This document shows, one piece after another, positions 13,000 through 24,909 of a DNA stretch of 64,000 nt. Numbering within the stretch: position 1 is the first letter of the stretch; the number at the start of each line of letters is the position of its first letter. The position numbers and the translations under genes were made by a program. The notes beneath the pieces were generated by a model that was given only the letters and a program-made list of their open reading frames with translations, had not been told where the DNA came from and ran no database searches. The stretch lies in contig OZ018318.1 of NCBI GenBank assembly GCA_963969495.1, positions 175,572,294 through 175,636,293 of the forward strand, written 5' to 3'. The DNA is from Ceratothoa steindachneri. Its lineage: Eukaryota; Arthropoda; Malacostraca; Isopoda; Cymothoidae.

Positions 13000-13684
13000 T
13001 CCAGTCTTGAACATCAGACTTACATGAAAGCTCTTATCAAAAGGGAAATTGACGTGATTTCCGGAAGAATTAGGAGCAGAGTAAGGAGAAGTAGGGGAAT
13101 CAGCGCGCGACGATGCTGGTTGACAGAGATACTACATGGTTAAGAGTTATGTGGGCAGTTAGGTGGCAAATGGCCTTCTACACCAAGGGAGAACCATACA
13201 TTGGGCCTCCTGAGGAAGGATAACACAGGGAAATTTGATGAAGATGGTTTAATATCCCGGAGTTTTGGCTGGGAGAGATTTCTGGGATTTGAGGGGCAGG
13301 TCAACTTCAGGAACTTACGGTGTTGCGTGGTGGAAATCTTGGGTTGTTACTTTTTCATTCGGGCAACAATCATGGCTCGTCCTCTATGCATCAGCCTCTT
13401 TGACGACAACCATAAAGGTGTAATATCTACAATCTTTCAGGAATGATCAGATTTCTGAAGGGAGCGAAGTCAAGTACTGGGCCTTCAGGACAAAGTCGAC
13501 TAGGGAGTCGGAGTCATGGACAAATAAGAAGAGTCCAACCAGAAATTAAAATGCCTTTGGAGGGTGTAGCCAAACTGACGGAAAGTTTGATCTGGCAGGA
13601 TTTGGGCGGGAGGGAACTTGGTGCTATAATAATCAGGGATCATATTATACACCGCTAAAAGCCGTGACTTTAAGGTCGAATAAT
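13000..13684 (-). pseudogene. Ty3/gypsy gag, copy II, C-terminal part
   Basis: The minus-strand translation begins LYYSTLKSRLLAVYNM and matches the gag of the complete element (DYSTLKAELLSATNL) through the capsid segment (QTFRQFGYTLQRHFNFW). Near 13180-13210 a degenerate zinc knuckle reads FSLGVEGHLPPNCP, with its first two cysteines gone. The N-terminal half of this gag lies at 16026-16570, on the other side of an inserted DNA transposon whose junction falls in the Tyr codon before STLK. Confidence 0.85.
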
Positions 13685-13685
13685 A

Positions 13686-16025
13686 CAGGAAAACAATTTT
13701 AATCACATTTTTTTCTGACTTAGATTTATTGGCTAATTTTACTTCGTTTTTTCATGCTTATTTCGAAATATAATCCATTGCACCTACATGCTTCAACTAT
13801 TCTGTAACTTCTATTTTCTGGTTTCGCCAAAAACTGCCTTCTAAACGGGCAGATAGGGTGCTTGTACAAAGGAAATACTTCACAGTAGATAGTAGTAAGA
13901 TAGTAATAAGTGCTATTGTGCAAAATATTGACATTATTGTTTCTTTTTTTGAGGTCTCATGTTAGAATAATGGCTTCCTCAAGAGAAAATTGCGTTAATG
14001 ACTTAGACACCTTCTGCTAAATATGTGGCTATTACATGCTAGTTTGTCGAAGGCGCCATATATCAAACTTTGTGATCTGCACTTATAAGGAAAAACTTGA
14101 TGTTCATTTTGGCGATCAAGATAAGAAATGGGCCTCACATGCTGTGTGCTATAGGGGTTTGGAACATCGTGAGTGGACGAAAAGAAATACAAATGGTCTT
14201 CCTCTCCGAGTCCTCACGGTGTAGCAAGATCCAAAGGATCATGTATCGGACTGTTCTTTCTGTCTTATGAATACTGAAGGGATTGGCAATAAAAATCGGC
14301 ACAAGTTCGACTACCCCGAAATTCCCTCGGCGATCCGGCCAGTAAATCATTCTGAGTATTTACCAGTTCCCACTGTTCACATTTTCAGTGGATATGCTTC
14401 CTCCGAGGATGAAAATGATGTACCTGTTATGGAAATCCACGGAATGGATTTAGAGTCTACAGATTCATCAACAGATGCTGAATAGTCATTAGTTCCTCAC
14501 TATTTGAATCAACAGGATTTGAATGACTTGATACGTGATTTGGCGCTCTCCAAGAAAGCTGCAGAACTTTTAGCCTCGATGTTTAGTGAAAGACATATGC
14601 TTGACAGGTTGGTACGGGACAACATATTACCGAACAAGGGAGAGTACATTTGTTAAATATATCCCTGAGGACAAACAATTTGTATACTGCCCTGATGTTC
14701 CTGGTATGTTTACTGAGTTGGGACTTGGTACTTATAACCCTGCTGAGTGGACACTGTTTTTGGATAGCTCCAAGCGTAACCTCAAGTGTGTCCTTTTGCA
14801 TAATGGCAATGACTGTGGTGCAGTTTCTCTCGGTCTCTCTGTCCATCTGTGAGAAACTCACGATGACATAAAAATGGTAATGGATTTACTTAAGTACCAT
14901 GAACACAATTTGATCATATGTATAGGCCTTAAGATGGTCAACTTCCTTCTTGGCCAGCAGAAGGGATATACAAAGTTTTCTTGCTATATTTGTATATGGG
15001 ACAGTCTAGCCAGTGACAAACACTGGTCCCCAAAAGATTCGCCAGTTCGGGATACTTTGGAAGAAGGAATGCCAAACATTGTTAATGAGCCATCGTAAGT
15101 CAAAAGAAGATCGTTTTCCCTCCACCTTATCTTAAACTGGGGTTGATGAAGCAGTATGTCAAGGTGTTGAGCACTGACATCATTCTTTTGAGTAGACAGT
15201 ATCGGAGGTATCTTTTTTGTCATACGAAAAGATAAAAGCAGGTGTATTTGATGGTTTCCAAATCCAAAGACTTCTGAGTCATTCTAGATTCGTAAACACC
15301 ATGAATGAAAAAGAGAAGGCAGCCTGGCTCTCATTTTCTGCCGTTGTTCGTAACTTATTGGGAAACAAAAAAGCGCATAACTACGAGGATCTGGTTACTA
15401 ATATGATTTTAGCATATCGTGAACTGGGATGTAACATGAGTGTGAAGCTGCATTTCCTAAATAGTCACCAAAACCAATTCCCAGAGAATCTGGGAGCCGT
15501 GAGCTACGAACAAGGGAAATGCTTCCATCAGGATTTGATGACAATGGAAGAGCGCTACCAAGGTCACTGCGATAGATACATGATGGCGGACTACTGATTG
15601 ATGGACGATTAGAAGAGATCAACCAGAAAAGACTTACAAGAGAAAGAGTTACAAACGCAAATACTGCCCGATTGAAATCAAGAAGAGGTACTCTAGCCTG
15701 ATGTACGGTCATTAATAAATTACCATCAATTTGAGAACAGTATATATAATCCTAATGTGTAATTCAAGTTTCATCTCATATGCAATTAAATATTTGCGCA
15801 AAAAAAACCTGTTTTACTATAAATAACGCAAAAGGATGATTCAAAAATACTTCAGGGCTTGATGATAGGCGTCATAAAATGAAAATTATTGTATAATATT
15901 AGTTATTGATATTAGAAGAAATCTATAGCATTTAGAGAGAATCTGATTTCAGATTTGAATTCAGTATGCTGAAATTAGGTAGGAAAATGTACTTTTGTCA
16001 ATTCACCAAAAACATTGTTCCCCTG
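13686..16025 (+). mobile_element. 2.34 kb TIR DNA transposon inserted in gag
   Basis: The left end reads CAGGAAAACAATTTTAATCA and the reverse complement of the right end reads CAGGGGAACAATGTTTTTGG, an imperfect inverted repeat of about 20 bp. Outside the ends, gag resumes: the codons for IEY end at the right junction and those for YSTLK begin at the left. TA is present at both junctions, fitting TA (or a slightly longer) target duplication. The single cargo is the pseudogene at 13970-15712, which is about 285 bp from the left end and 313 bp from the right. I do not recognise a named superfamily. Confidence 0.78.
13970..15712 (+). pseudogene. Uncharacterised arthropod multi-copy protein, family 1 (transposase candidate)
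   Basis: From the ATG at 13970 one frame runs to about 14485 through three stops. It has an N-terminal zinc-type region (FC*ICGYY, then FGDQDKKWASHAVCY) and an acidic linker. After frameshifts come CPDVPGMFTELGLGTYNPAE, LFLDSSKRNLKCVLLHNGN, FLLGQQKGYTKFSCYICIWD, and finally KLHFLNSHQNQFPENLGAVS with FHQDLMTMEERYQG (15217-15597). From memory, this set of motifs occurs in many uncharacterised arthropod and other invertebrate proteins. A domain with Asp (LFLDSS) and a C-x2-C-WD segment could be a DDE/RNase H-like nuclease; that is inference. The position inside a TIR-bounded insertion supports a transposase role. Confidence 0.75.
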
Positions 16026-16570
16026 TGTACTCAATCGTAGATTCAGACTGCAGGGAAATAAATATGTCTCGGAGTTAGGAACTAAGCAAGAGCAGGAGCT
16101 TAGCGACACTCTCTGCCTCAATGTCGAAATTTTTCAGTTTAAAAAACTTTTGTAAGTGAGTTAAGTATGATTCGAATTCCTCGCAATTTTACAAAAGGGG
16201 AGCTGCCCGTTGTTGACTAGGGAGTTTCAGCGCAAGAATTAATAGAGAAGGTCTTGACATTCGCTCTACTTAGCTCAAGCTCATGCTAGCGTATACCTTT
16301 TCTTTCTCTTTCTTCACGCACTAGTTGTTCTGTTCTTTCTGTTCTCTCTACTCATTATCTTGTCTTTTTCTGCTCTCTCATTCTTGTCGTTCTCTTGCTC
16401 ATTTTTGTTTGTTCTTCTTGTATTCTTCTTTCAGCTCTTTCGTTCCTTAACGCTTCCTGAATATATAATAGAAGATCTTTGCTTGTTAAACTAAGGGTCT
16501 TGCCTTGGAGCATAAAACACTCAAAAGACCACATATTGCGTGGTATAACTGAATTATCGCACCCCTCAAA
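16026..16570 (-). pseudogene. Ty3/gypsy gag, copy II, N-terminal part
   Basis: Minus-strand translation shows an N-terminal segment (MLQGKTLSLTSKDLLLYIQE) followed by a strongly charged, coiled-coil-like R/K/E/Q stretch (RNERAERRIQEEQTK). Then comes the conserved matrix/capsid start CEEFESYLTHLQKFFKLKNF and LRDIFISLQSESTIEY. The matching part of the complete element reads DEDLCSYLSHFEKIFEVNNW. Translation ends abruptly at the right junction of the DNA transposon and continues at 13684. Internal stops make it inactive. Confidence 0.85.
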
Positions 16571-16845
16571 ATCAAATTAACCACAAGCAATGCAACAATG
16601 GTCACGAACTCCTCTGATGTGGTATGCGCGCACAATAAAAAAATGCCTGAAAAAAATAAAAAATTAATACGAGAGCCTTTCCTTGCCAATTAAAATCAAC
16701 ACACACCCCAAAAAACCCACAATCCTAAATGAGGCTACACGGATAAAAGGCGACGTTTCCATTGAGAAATAAAATTGAGAAGCACCGTCTTATAACAAAA
16801 GTGATCCAAGAAAATGTACGCGGTCAAAATGGACACACACAAACA

Positions 16846-16956
<111 letters not shown>

Positions 16957-17106
16957 ATATTATTTTACTGCACCTTTAAACAACTAGAAGGTTCAGTATC
17001 TATAGAAAATACACAAAAAAGAACATTTAAAAGACCACTTAAAAGATGATCCTTTAGAAACCCTGGTAAACCTGACACCAGTTTTACAAATATACTCGTA
17101 AATAGA

Positions 17107-17700
17107 TATATGCGAAAATTCCACAGGAAAGTGAAATTCGGATGCCAAGTACTTTCGAACTTGTTCATTTCATTCTCAAGGAATAACGAAGCTTTACACA
17201 GGTGGTATATATTTTTGAGAAACAAGAGAGTAATGCCTATCCCATGTACAACGAAAGTACACAAATTAGAAAAATCTTATCAAAGACGGATATGAAGCAA
17301 AAAACCAAATAGATAAAGTCTACTTCGGAAATTTCAACTGTGAGCATAGGATGTAGACATTTACGTCACAAAAATAAGTACATACATACGCGAAGGTGAA
17401 TAAATAACAATAAACGAAAGAAACAAGACTGTTTTAATAAATCAAAGGGTTAAGATTTTCAAAAGACAATTTCATTATAAATAAGCCTTTTAATAACAGG
17501 AGCCAGTTTGAATTGACGGGCGGATATATTGTAATTACACGAGGAATTCATGAATGCGCATTCAAGTATTTCTTTTAACTAAGTTACCAGATAAGTAAAT
17601 AAATTTTGGCGAATTCCATTGGATAGGGTGACTGTTTGCCGATAAATGGACCATAAATCCATTGCTGCTTTCCTCCCTTCAAATATTGTATTTATGTTGC
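17107..17700 (+). repeat. Dispersed repeat A (copy 1)
   Basis: This segment matches 19735-20405 in the same orientation for about 600 bp. Shared blocks include TTTCGAACTTGTTCA, TATCAAAGACGGATATGAAG, AAATAAGCCTTTTAATA and ATAGGGTGACTGTTT. Its first 190 bp also match, inverted, at 20430-20590. One plus-strand frame (17110-17295) is not recognisable and does not persist between copies. The family is unclassified; all three copies lie beside or contain (TA)n. Confidence 0.82.
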
Positions 17701-17779
17701 TTCAAGCGTACACTGAATATTTTACTGGTGTGACCAAAGTAGAGCATAGATAGATATTTATTTACTATATGTCGAGGTA

Positions 17780-18960
17780 TAGCCGATACATATATATTTA
17801 TTGAGGGGATTTGATTAGCCGTTTGGTATGGAAGAGAACGAAAGAACGCTCAGCTGGCCTGTCCTTGGCTCCATTACCAGATGATGGGGTAAGATACTGA
17901 GGGGTGATGAAGTCGGAAACCGTTTTCTCCTGAGTGCACGTGCAACTAAGAAAATGCGAGTGCCAATTGGCCGTTAATTATTTAGCTATGGCTAAATGCT
18001 GTTCTGGGTTATTTCAAAGAGTAGTACAAAAACAATATTTAATACCACAGCAAAAAAAGATAAATATTCACACAAATAAAATGAAATTGGAATATCTAAG
18101 ACTATGAGGGCTCGATAGTCTGGAAAAAGGGAAAAGGTAATGAGCTTAAGGTAGGTAAATGACTAAATTCATATTGAGGATTGAAAGGCTGCGCTGAGCC
18201 GAAATACAATTATATGCTTACTGTATTAAGAGATCTGCACGCCTTAACGCCTTGCAGAAGTTAATACTTGGACGACGAAGGGAAATGAGCAATTCAAGTA
18301 GGAGAATTGCTAAGGGTTGAGATTTACCTTGGAATACCTTGACGAGGGAGTGCTTGCGCTGGTGAACAAGAACGACTATTGCTGGCGAAATTGCCAATTG
18401 ATTGGGGCAGAGTTCCCCTGGGATATTTTCCCATCGTAAATCGAAAAGAGACGTGTCTCTTGCGGGATAGCGAGCAAGTGCTAACTTGACCCGGCCACGC
18501 CTGGCATTACATACAGGCGGACGATGGGGTGAAGGCACCTCGGGCCACGGAGGGGATTTTCCCCATGTAAAAACAGGGGTAGGGGATGGACTCCTTTAAC
18601 CCAGGAATTAGATGTCCTTCCTCGTTCTCGCATGCTTCCAGATGGTAGGCAGGAGGCAAGATTGCCTCAAGGCTTGGGGGTGAAACCTCCATGAGCAAAC
18701 ACAGCCGCATTCCGAAAGCCTCTTCGCGTAGTTTCTAGGCCCGTTTCTCTCGTCCTTTGATCTCATGTTTGATAGTCACGTGAGTTTTAGGCTCTACGTG
18801 GGGCTCCTCGCCAACATTGTTCTGAGTGATGACGTATGTGGATTAGATTGATTGTGTAAGACTGGACCTCAGATGTGAATGAAGGGTCTAGCTCTGTTGT
18901 TTCCGTTACTGGGCGCCAGGAACACCTCGAGGAACCATTCATCTCGCCTAGTCTCATTAT
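17780..18960 (-). other. LTR-like GC-richer block
   Basis: A GC-richer island follows gag copy II where a minus-strand 5' LTR would sit, although repeat A and a (TA)n tract intervene. An A-rich segment near 18030-18080 (ACAATATTTAATACC) lies about 200 bp from the left edge, as in the proven LTRs. Ends and target duplication are not seen. The longer minus-strand frames here (18218-18710) show no domain. Confidence 0.3.
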
Positions 18961-19734
18961 AAAGGTTTCCGAAAATAATTAGGTGAATCACGCAAAACGG
19001 ACAATTGCAAGACATTTTGAAAGCAACAAACAGATAAGCACTCAACAAACAATCTCAGAGAGTTTATTCTGTGGAATACCTTTGAAATAATTTTTTCCGA
19101 GTATATCATTTTTTCTAAATTTTATCTTTGTTAACTCTCATTTTTGCGAAGGATACTAAAGGACTAAAGTGTAAAATAGTCAACTTTATTAACAATAAGG
19201 TTGGGTGGGTTTTCGATGGCCATACAATCTTGTGTCAATTAAATTGCTGTTGTGGGTGAAATATAGCTGTCATTAAATGCAAATTGGTTACTTGATGTCC
19301 TTTGCCTGCACTTTCATCGCACTATGAAGGTCGTTTTTTGCGAATGACTAGTATAACTGATGGTCCATTTGGTGTATTAGTGGAAGCGAATTTGGCGTCT
19401 CATGCACAATTGAGCGTTATTATCATTTTTACATCTATTTGATCAATATATTTATCTTCCTTTGCAATTCATCTTCTTCTTTCCGTAATAATTTAATGTA
19501 AAATTTAGTTAGGCAAAAGTGAATTGTAATGTGTTAATAGTTTAAACAACTTTGATTTCCATCATATTCCGCAATTTTCACCAAGGTTTTCAACAGTTTC
19601 TACATTTTGCAATCTTTGGTCAACAATTTACTGCCAATCTTGGTGAGGAAAAACATATGTCTCAAGATCGGAAAATTCTTTATCAAATCCTTCATATTAT
19701 TTAGCAATTACCACACAAAGAATCATTAACTCAA
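18961..19734. other. AT-rich region, no gene recognised
   Basis: No recognisable coding motif, RNA gene or repeat. Confidence 0.55.
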
Positions 19735-20405
<671 letters not shown>

Positions 20406-20429
20406 CTTTCATAATAGTTCTCTATTTTA

Positions 20430-20581
20430 TGCGCTTTCGTTGTACATTGGCCGGGCATTAATTACCCTGCTCTCTCTCATATATATACTAGCTTTGAAAA
20501 TCTTATCGTTATTCCTTGATAATGAACTGAACAAGTTCCAAAGTACTTGGTCTTTGCCGGTCATTTTCTTGTGGGATTTTT

Positions 20582-20590
<9 letters not shown>
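20430..20590 (-). repeat. Dispersed repeat A (copy 3, partial, inverted)
   Basis: The reverse complement matches the first part of repeat A (GAACTTGTTCAGTTCATTAT and AAGGAATAACGATAAGATTT). It lies head-to-head with copy 2 only about 25 bp away. Confidence 0.75.
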
Positions 20591-20661
<71 letters not shown>

Positions 20662-20695
20662 GTATATATATATATACACATAAATATATATAAGT
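20586..20695. repeat. (TA)n microsatellite with interruptions
   Basis: Alternating TA from about 20586 to 20650, then interrupted TA/GTATA sequence to about 20695. Confidence 0.95.
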
Positions 20696-20699
20696 TGAA

Positions 20700-21280
20700 G
20701 TTTACAATATGCACTTAATTCAAATTATGAAGAAACACCCACGAAAGAAGATTGAAAAAACGATTTCGAGCGTTCTTGTCTTTATTCTCAAAGAACACTT
20801 CACGGAATAATAAATGACCGTAGAATGACAGTCATATTCAAGAAAGAAGAATAATCCTAAAAGATTATATAATGAGTGAAGACAGATACTTTTCCGTAAA
20901 TATTAAACATGCTACATGATTGAAGGAAGAGTAACAAGAAAAATCAATAAGTGCCGCCTAGCTAAACTGATTAATGATTTCAAAACATCAGCCAAAAAAC
21001 AACAGGTTCTGTAATCCATAGCATATGCGGAGTGACAATGATCTACAAACCGGAGGAGCATTTGCACCTGACTGTCCAGTTTGCCGCAGGCCTACTTAAA
21101 AATTCTGTAAGGAGTTTTAATATATATTCATTTGATCTCTACTTCCTATTCACATCATCACAGTGAATCTCATAAGGTAATCTATCTCCCTTGCTATAAA
21201 CAGCCTGCAACAATTTCTTGACAACAGCCATCTCGACTAAACTTGATATATTAACGCTTTACAATTTTTTTTGTATTCCG
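20700..21280. other. Intervening sequence, no gene recognised
   Basis: Contains GAACGCTCGAAATCG (reverse complement, near 20765-20780) of the kind seen near retroelement ends, but no readable protein. Confidence 0.4.
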
Positions 21281-21282
21281 TT

Positions 21283-21501
<219 letters not shown>

Positions 21502-21646
21502 GAATTAAACCACATTCTTCGAAGACAGTTTAATTCAGAACAGTTTCGGTGTATCTCACACCCTTTTTCAACTGACACTGGGCAGAAAATATAAGAGAAA
21601 TGCATATAAGCATAACACAAGATCCCCTCTTTCTTCCCCCAATCCC

Positions 21647-22380
21647 CTACTTGTGGCTATTCTGGGCGGGGGGAGGCCTAAACATATTGAAGGGCTGGCA
21701 TTTTACTATTTTGTTTATTTGCGATGTTATTACAGGATTAAAAGAAAATTGACCCTCAGATTGATTAAAATTAGGAACTGACGATATCAAGCTCGATTCT
21801 ACGATTCTTCTCTTAACATAGTTACCCGATTTAAATAACATTTTACTTCCATTGAAATCGATCGTATGATTCTTGTCTCTAACATGGCAAAATATTCCAC
21901 TACTTTCGCTGCCCACTCTAATATCTCTTTTGTGTTCGTACAATCTCTTGTCTAGATTTCTCCCCGTTTTCTCTATATAAACTTTATGGCAATCGTTGCA
22001 TGTTACTGCATATACTCCTATGTTATGATGTTCTTTGGGTTTCCTGGCCATCATCAATTGGTTTAAGGAATTATTATATTTAAAGGCTAGATTAATACCA
22101 GCTTTTCCAAATATGTCCTTTAAACTATTTAATTTATTATTAAATGCCAATGTTATACATTTGTTGAAGTCGTTAGTGCGGGAAGGCTTATTACCATAGA
22201 ATGTTTTCCTAGCTGCAAAATGGGAAGACGATATGAACCAATCGGGGTAATACAAATTAGAAAAAATGTCCTGATAATGAAAATTTCTGCATCTAGATAG
22301 GAAGGATGACATATTTTGTATGCTCTAAGGAAAAAGTTATTTTTCGTTTCACGATAATACTGTTAAAAAATCGGTAATTT
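21647..22380 (-). pseudogene. Penelope-like element, C-terminal GIY-YIG endonuclease
   Basis: An open frame of 221 codons (22312-21647) ends a Penelope-like retroelement protein. The linker (residues about 50-90, ITLAFNNKLNSLKDIFGKAG) is typical of the region after RT. The endonuclease has GVY at 99-101, a Penelope-type C-x2-C at 105-108, YIE at 112-114 where YIG is expected, TGR at 116-118, EH at 126-127 and a likely catalytic Glu at 172 (RRIVESSLI). Such endonucleases nick the target for reverse transcription. No RT is present: the frame stops near 22380 where gag copy III begins, so the element is 5'-truncated. About 150 bp of 3' flank separates it from the (TA)n tract. Confidence 0.88.
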
Positions 22381-22389
22381 CTAACCTTT

Positions 22390-22870
22390 TAATTTGGATG
22401 GGTAAAAGTCTGGGATCATGTTATATGCCGCCAGTAACTCCAATTTTAAGTTCGATTAATCATTTATTGCCTCCGAGGGGAGTGATATGAATATATCTCT
22501 GAGTTAGGAATTTATCAATGGCAACAATTGAGCCAATCCATCTGCCTTGATGTTCTAATGGTTGAATTCGATGAATTTCTTGAAGTGGATTAAGAAGGCT
22601 CCCAAATCCTTGTCTTTCTTGAAAACCGGAAGCTTAACTGATTCGTTAGGTGTAGCTTGGGACCTCTAGCTGATGGATGACGTCTCGATCCTCGGCTTAC
22701 CTATTTTAGGTTCAGTAAGGCGGACACTTTCTTTTTCTTTTCGTCCCTTCTATTCTCTTTCTCTTTGTCTTCTCTCTTCTCTTTCGATCCTTTACTCCTC
22801 TTGGATATAAGCTAGGAGCTAATTCGACTTTCTTTGCAACCTAAAGGGAAAAATAATGAAGACATTTTCT
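22390..22870 (-). pseudogene. Ty3/gypsy (Gmr1-like) gag fragment, copy III
   Basis: Minus-strand translation shows LLAYIQEE, then a charged coiled-coil-like stretch (RIEKRREDKEKEN), then VKLPVFKKDKDLGAFLIHFK, LRDIFISLPSEAIND and NLKLELLAAYNMIPDFYPSK. These match gag of the complete element in order. The fragment ends where the Penelope-like element begins, which suggests the latter inserted into or replaced the rest. Stops occur inside it. Confidence 0.83.
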
Positions 22871-23289
22871 CACGTTCGACCAACTTTCAGAAAAGCATAA
22901 AAAAGGGGCAATTACTTAGACGCAAAGCACGAGTGCTGGTATGCTTTGGTGAATAGCGATTCTTCACTCAAAAAAAACACACCGATAATTATTTCGCAAA
23001 GTGGGAATTCTTAATTATACTCCAAATATTCACTCCTGAATTGAGCGAGAGCCTGTGGTGCCCAATACGCAACCAGAAAAATGAAAAACACAATACAAAA
23101 AAAATGATTAACTCCTTTACAATGCCGCAGACGTTTTATGAGGCCTAATAAGTGTTAAGGCTTCACACGGTCACAAAATTCAATACAATGTACACACATA
23201 AAAGGGATAATGGGAAATGGGTAAGATCTTTGGAATATACAAGAATAACGCCCTCTAAAATCTGTCACAGTTCTATAAAAAATGAGATC

Positions 23290-24302
23290 AGATACTGTGG
23301 GTGAGCCCACACCTGATACCAGAACTATATAATGTTTCTGGTAGAGTCAAACGTCGATGCTAGCCGAGGATTGACTCTGCTGTCACGCAGGAAGGAAGCA
23401 CACCAGAATTTGGGGAAGGGGGGGGATATAAAACCCATTGCAACGGTACACAAATCAAAATCGAGTGCGGTTGGCCTAAATAATCAATTCTTAGTAGTTT
23501 CTGTGTTTAGCGAAACTGATTTTAGAAAAATAACTTTAATATAAACAAAGAAAATATTATTAGCAAAAGTAAATAAATGACAATAAATAAGATTCGACCC
23601 AGGGTACCAAACGAGGGGGAAAATGAGTTGACGGGGACGAGAGTCCTAAGAGAGGATGTAGACTCCTAATAAAGGGAAAATTTACGTAAAGCCTAATTGG
23701 CTAGAGGCTTTGGAGACGACAAGGAAGCGGGGCGCTGCAAAGTTCAACTTTCAAAATTTCTTCTTATTTAACCGCGCTGAGAAATGAACGAGACAGTTCT
23801 CTAGAAGAGAATGATGTCAATACCCATGTGATAGATTTCTGTCCGTGTCTATCGTCTGTCAGGCGGGAACCCTGGCGTTAGGTACGAGCGGGGCCAGGTA
23901 GAGAGGTGACGCGTCGCGTTCATAGCTGGAAGCCGTTTGGAGGCGGATCAGGGCGTACGAGAATGTACGTGGGTGCTAAGCAAGACGGGGCTCTATGGTA
24001 CAAATTTCACCAAAGGGGGAGGAGCATCTCATTACACTTGCCGCGTCAGGGGGAGGGGGAATATTCTCGGCAAGCATCACAGCCTCGCGCAAAACTCCTC
24101 GATCTAGTAGGTCTGGCTCCGATCAGACGATACGACGAGAGAGGAGGGGAACCCAACACGGATCATACGGCCGTACGAAATTCTTGGTGCTTTCTTGGGA
24201 GGGTCTAGGCGTTCAGGTGCATTTTTCTCAGGCACCACGGGTAGACTTTGGGTTCCGGGGAGGTAAGGTTCTCTCTCTGATAACCGGAAAGATTTCTTTG
24301 CT
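23290..24302 (-). other. LTR-like GC-rich block
   Basis: This lies upstream of gag copy III on the minus strand, as a 5' LTR would. It has an AT-rich, polyadenylation-like segment about 240 bp from its left edge (23530-23590), then GC-rich sequence. Its right edge falls exactly where a mariner-like coding fragment begins (24303), so it may have inserted there. Two overlapping plus-strand frames (23906-24309) show no domain. I could not confirm ends. Confidence 0.35.
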
Positions 24303-24600
24303 CATTTGATATGTTGACATTCATCCATTTAAGAAAGAAAGCACGCATTAATCGATAGAAGAAGCCTGCTTTTTCAGCAAGATAACGCGCGACTCTCTAT
24401 AGCCTGAGGTAAAATAGAAAACCTAATAATACTTCGTATACTTAGCCTCACTGGTTTAGTATCTTTAATATTTTTAGCGACTTATTTTAAGAGAATGACG
24501 GTGAGAACAACAAATGAGGTGGAAAGGTACATTAGGAAAATTTTTAAACAAGCTTTATTCATTACCACAGACATGTTCTTGAAAAGTTAATACGCACATA
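24303..24600 (+). pseudogene. mariner-like transposase fragment B (C-terminal half)
   Basis: Plus-strand translation gives RRSLLFQQDNARLSIA (second catalytic Asp) followed by NLIILRILSLTGLVSL and NEVERYIRKIFKQALF. These correspond to the last third of a SETMAR-type mariner transposase. The nucleotide sequence closely matches the inverted fragment at 61950-62170. It begins abruptly at the LTR-like block. Confidence 0.75.
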
Positions 24601-24909
24601 GAGACTAGGGGTAAGAAATGGCGGAAATTTTATCACATTTTTAATTAATAATTAATACTTATTTAAATTTAAAGAATTTCAAAGCTATTTGATTTTAGTC
24701 TTCATCGAGTCTTTCGCAACGCGACTATTAGTTTCAATTTTTAAAAAAACATTATCACATTAATGAATACAACTTGCATAATTTTTAATTTTCCTTCAAA
24801 TCTTGCTTCCTAAGATAGATATTGACCAAGTATAAACGACACTCAACCGATATTATTTCACATCCGTTATTTTTACATTATATTATCAGATTATATTTAT
24901 CTATATTTT

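Noticed and set aside
18218..18710. Two adjoining minus-strand frames of 106 and 67 codons
   Set aside because: GC-richer LTR-like island, no domain, no continuity.
23906..24309. Two overlapping plus-strand frames of 100 and 104 codons
   Set aside because: GC-rich LTR-like block; no domain, and both frames open together because stops are rare in GC-rich DNA.
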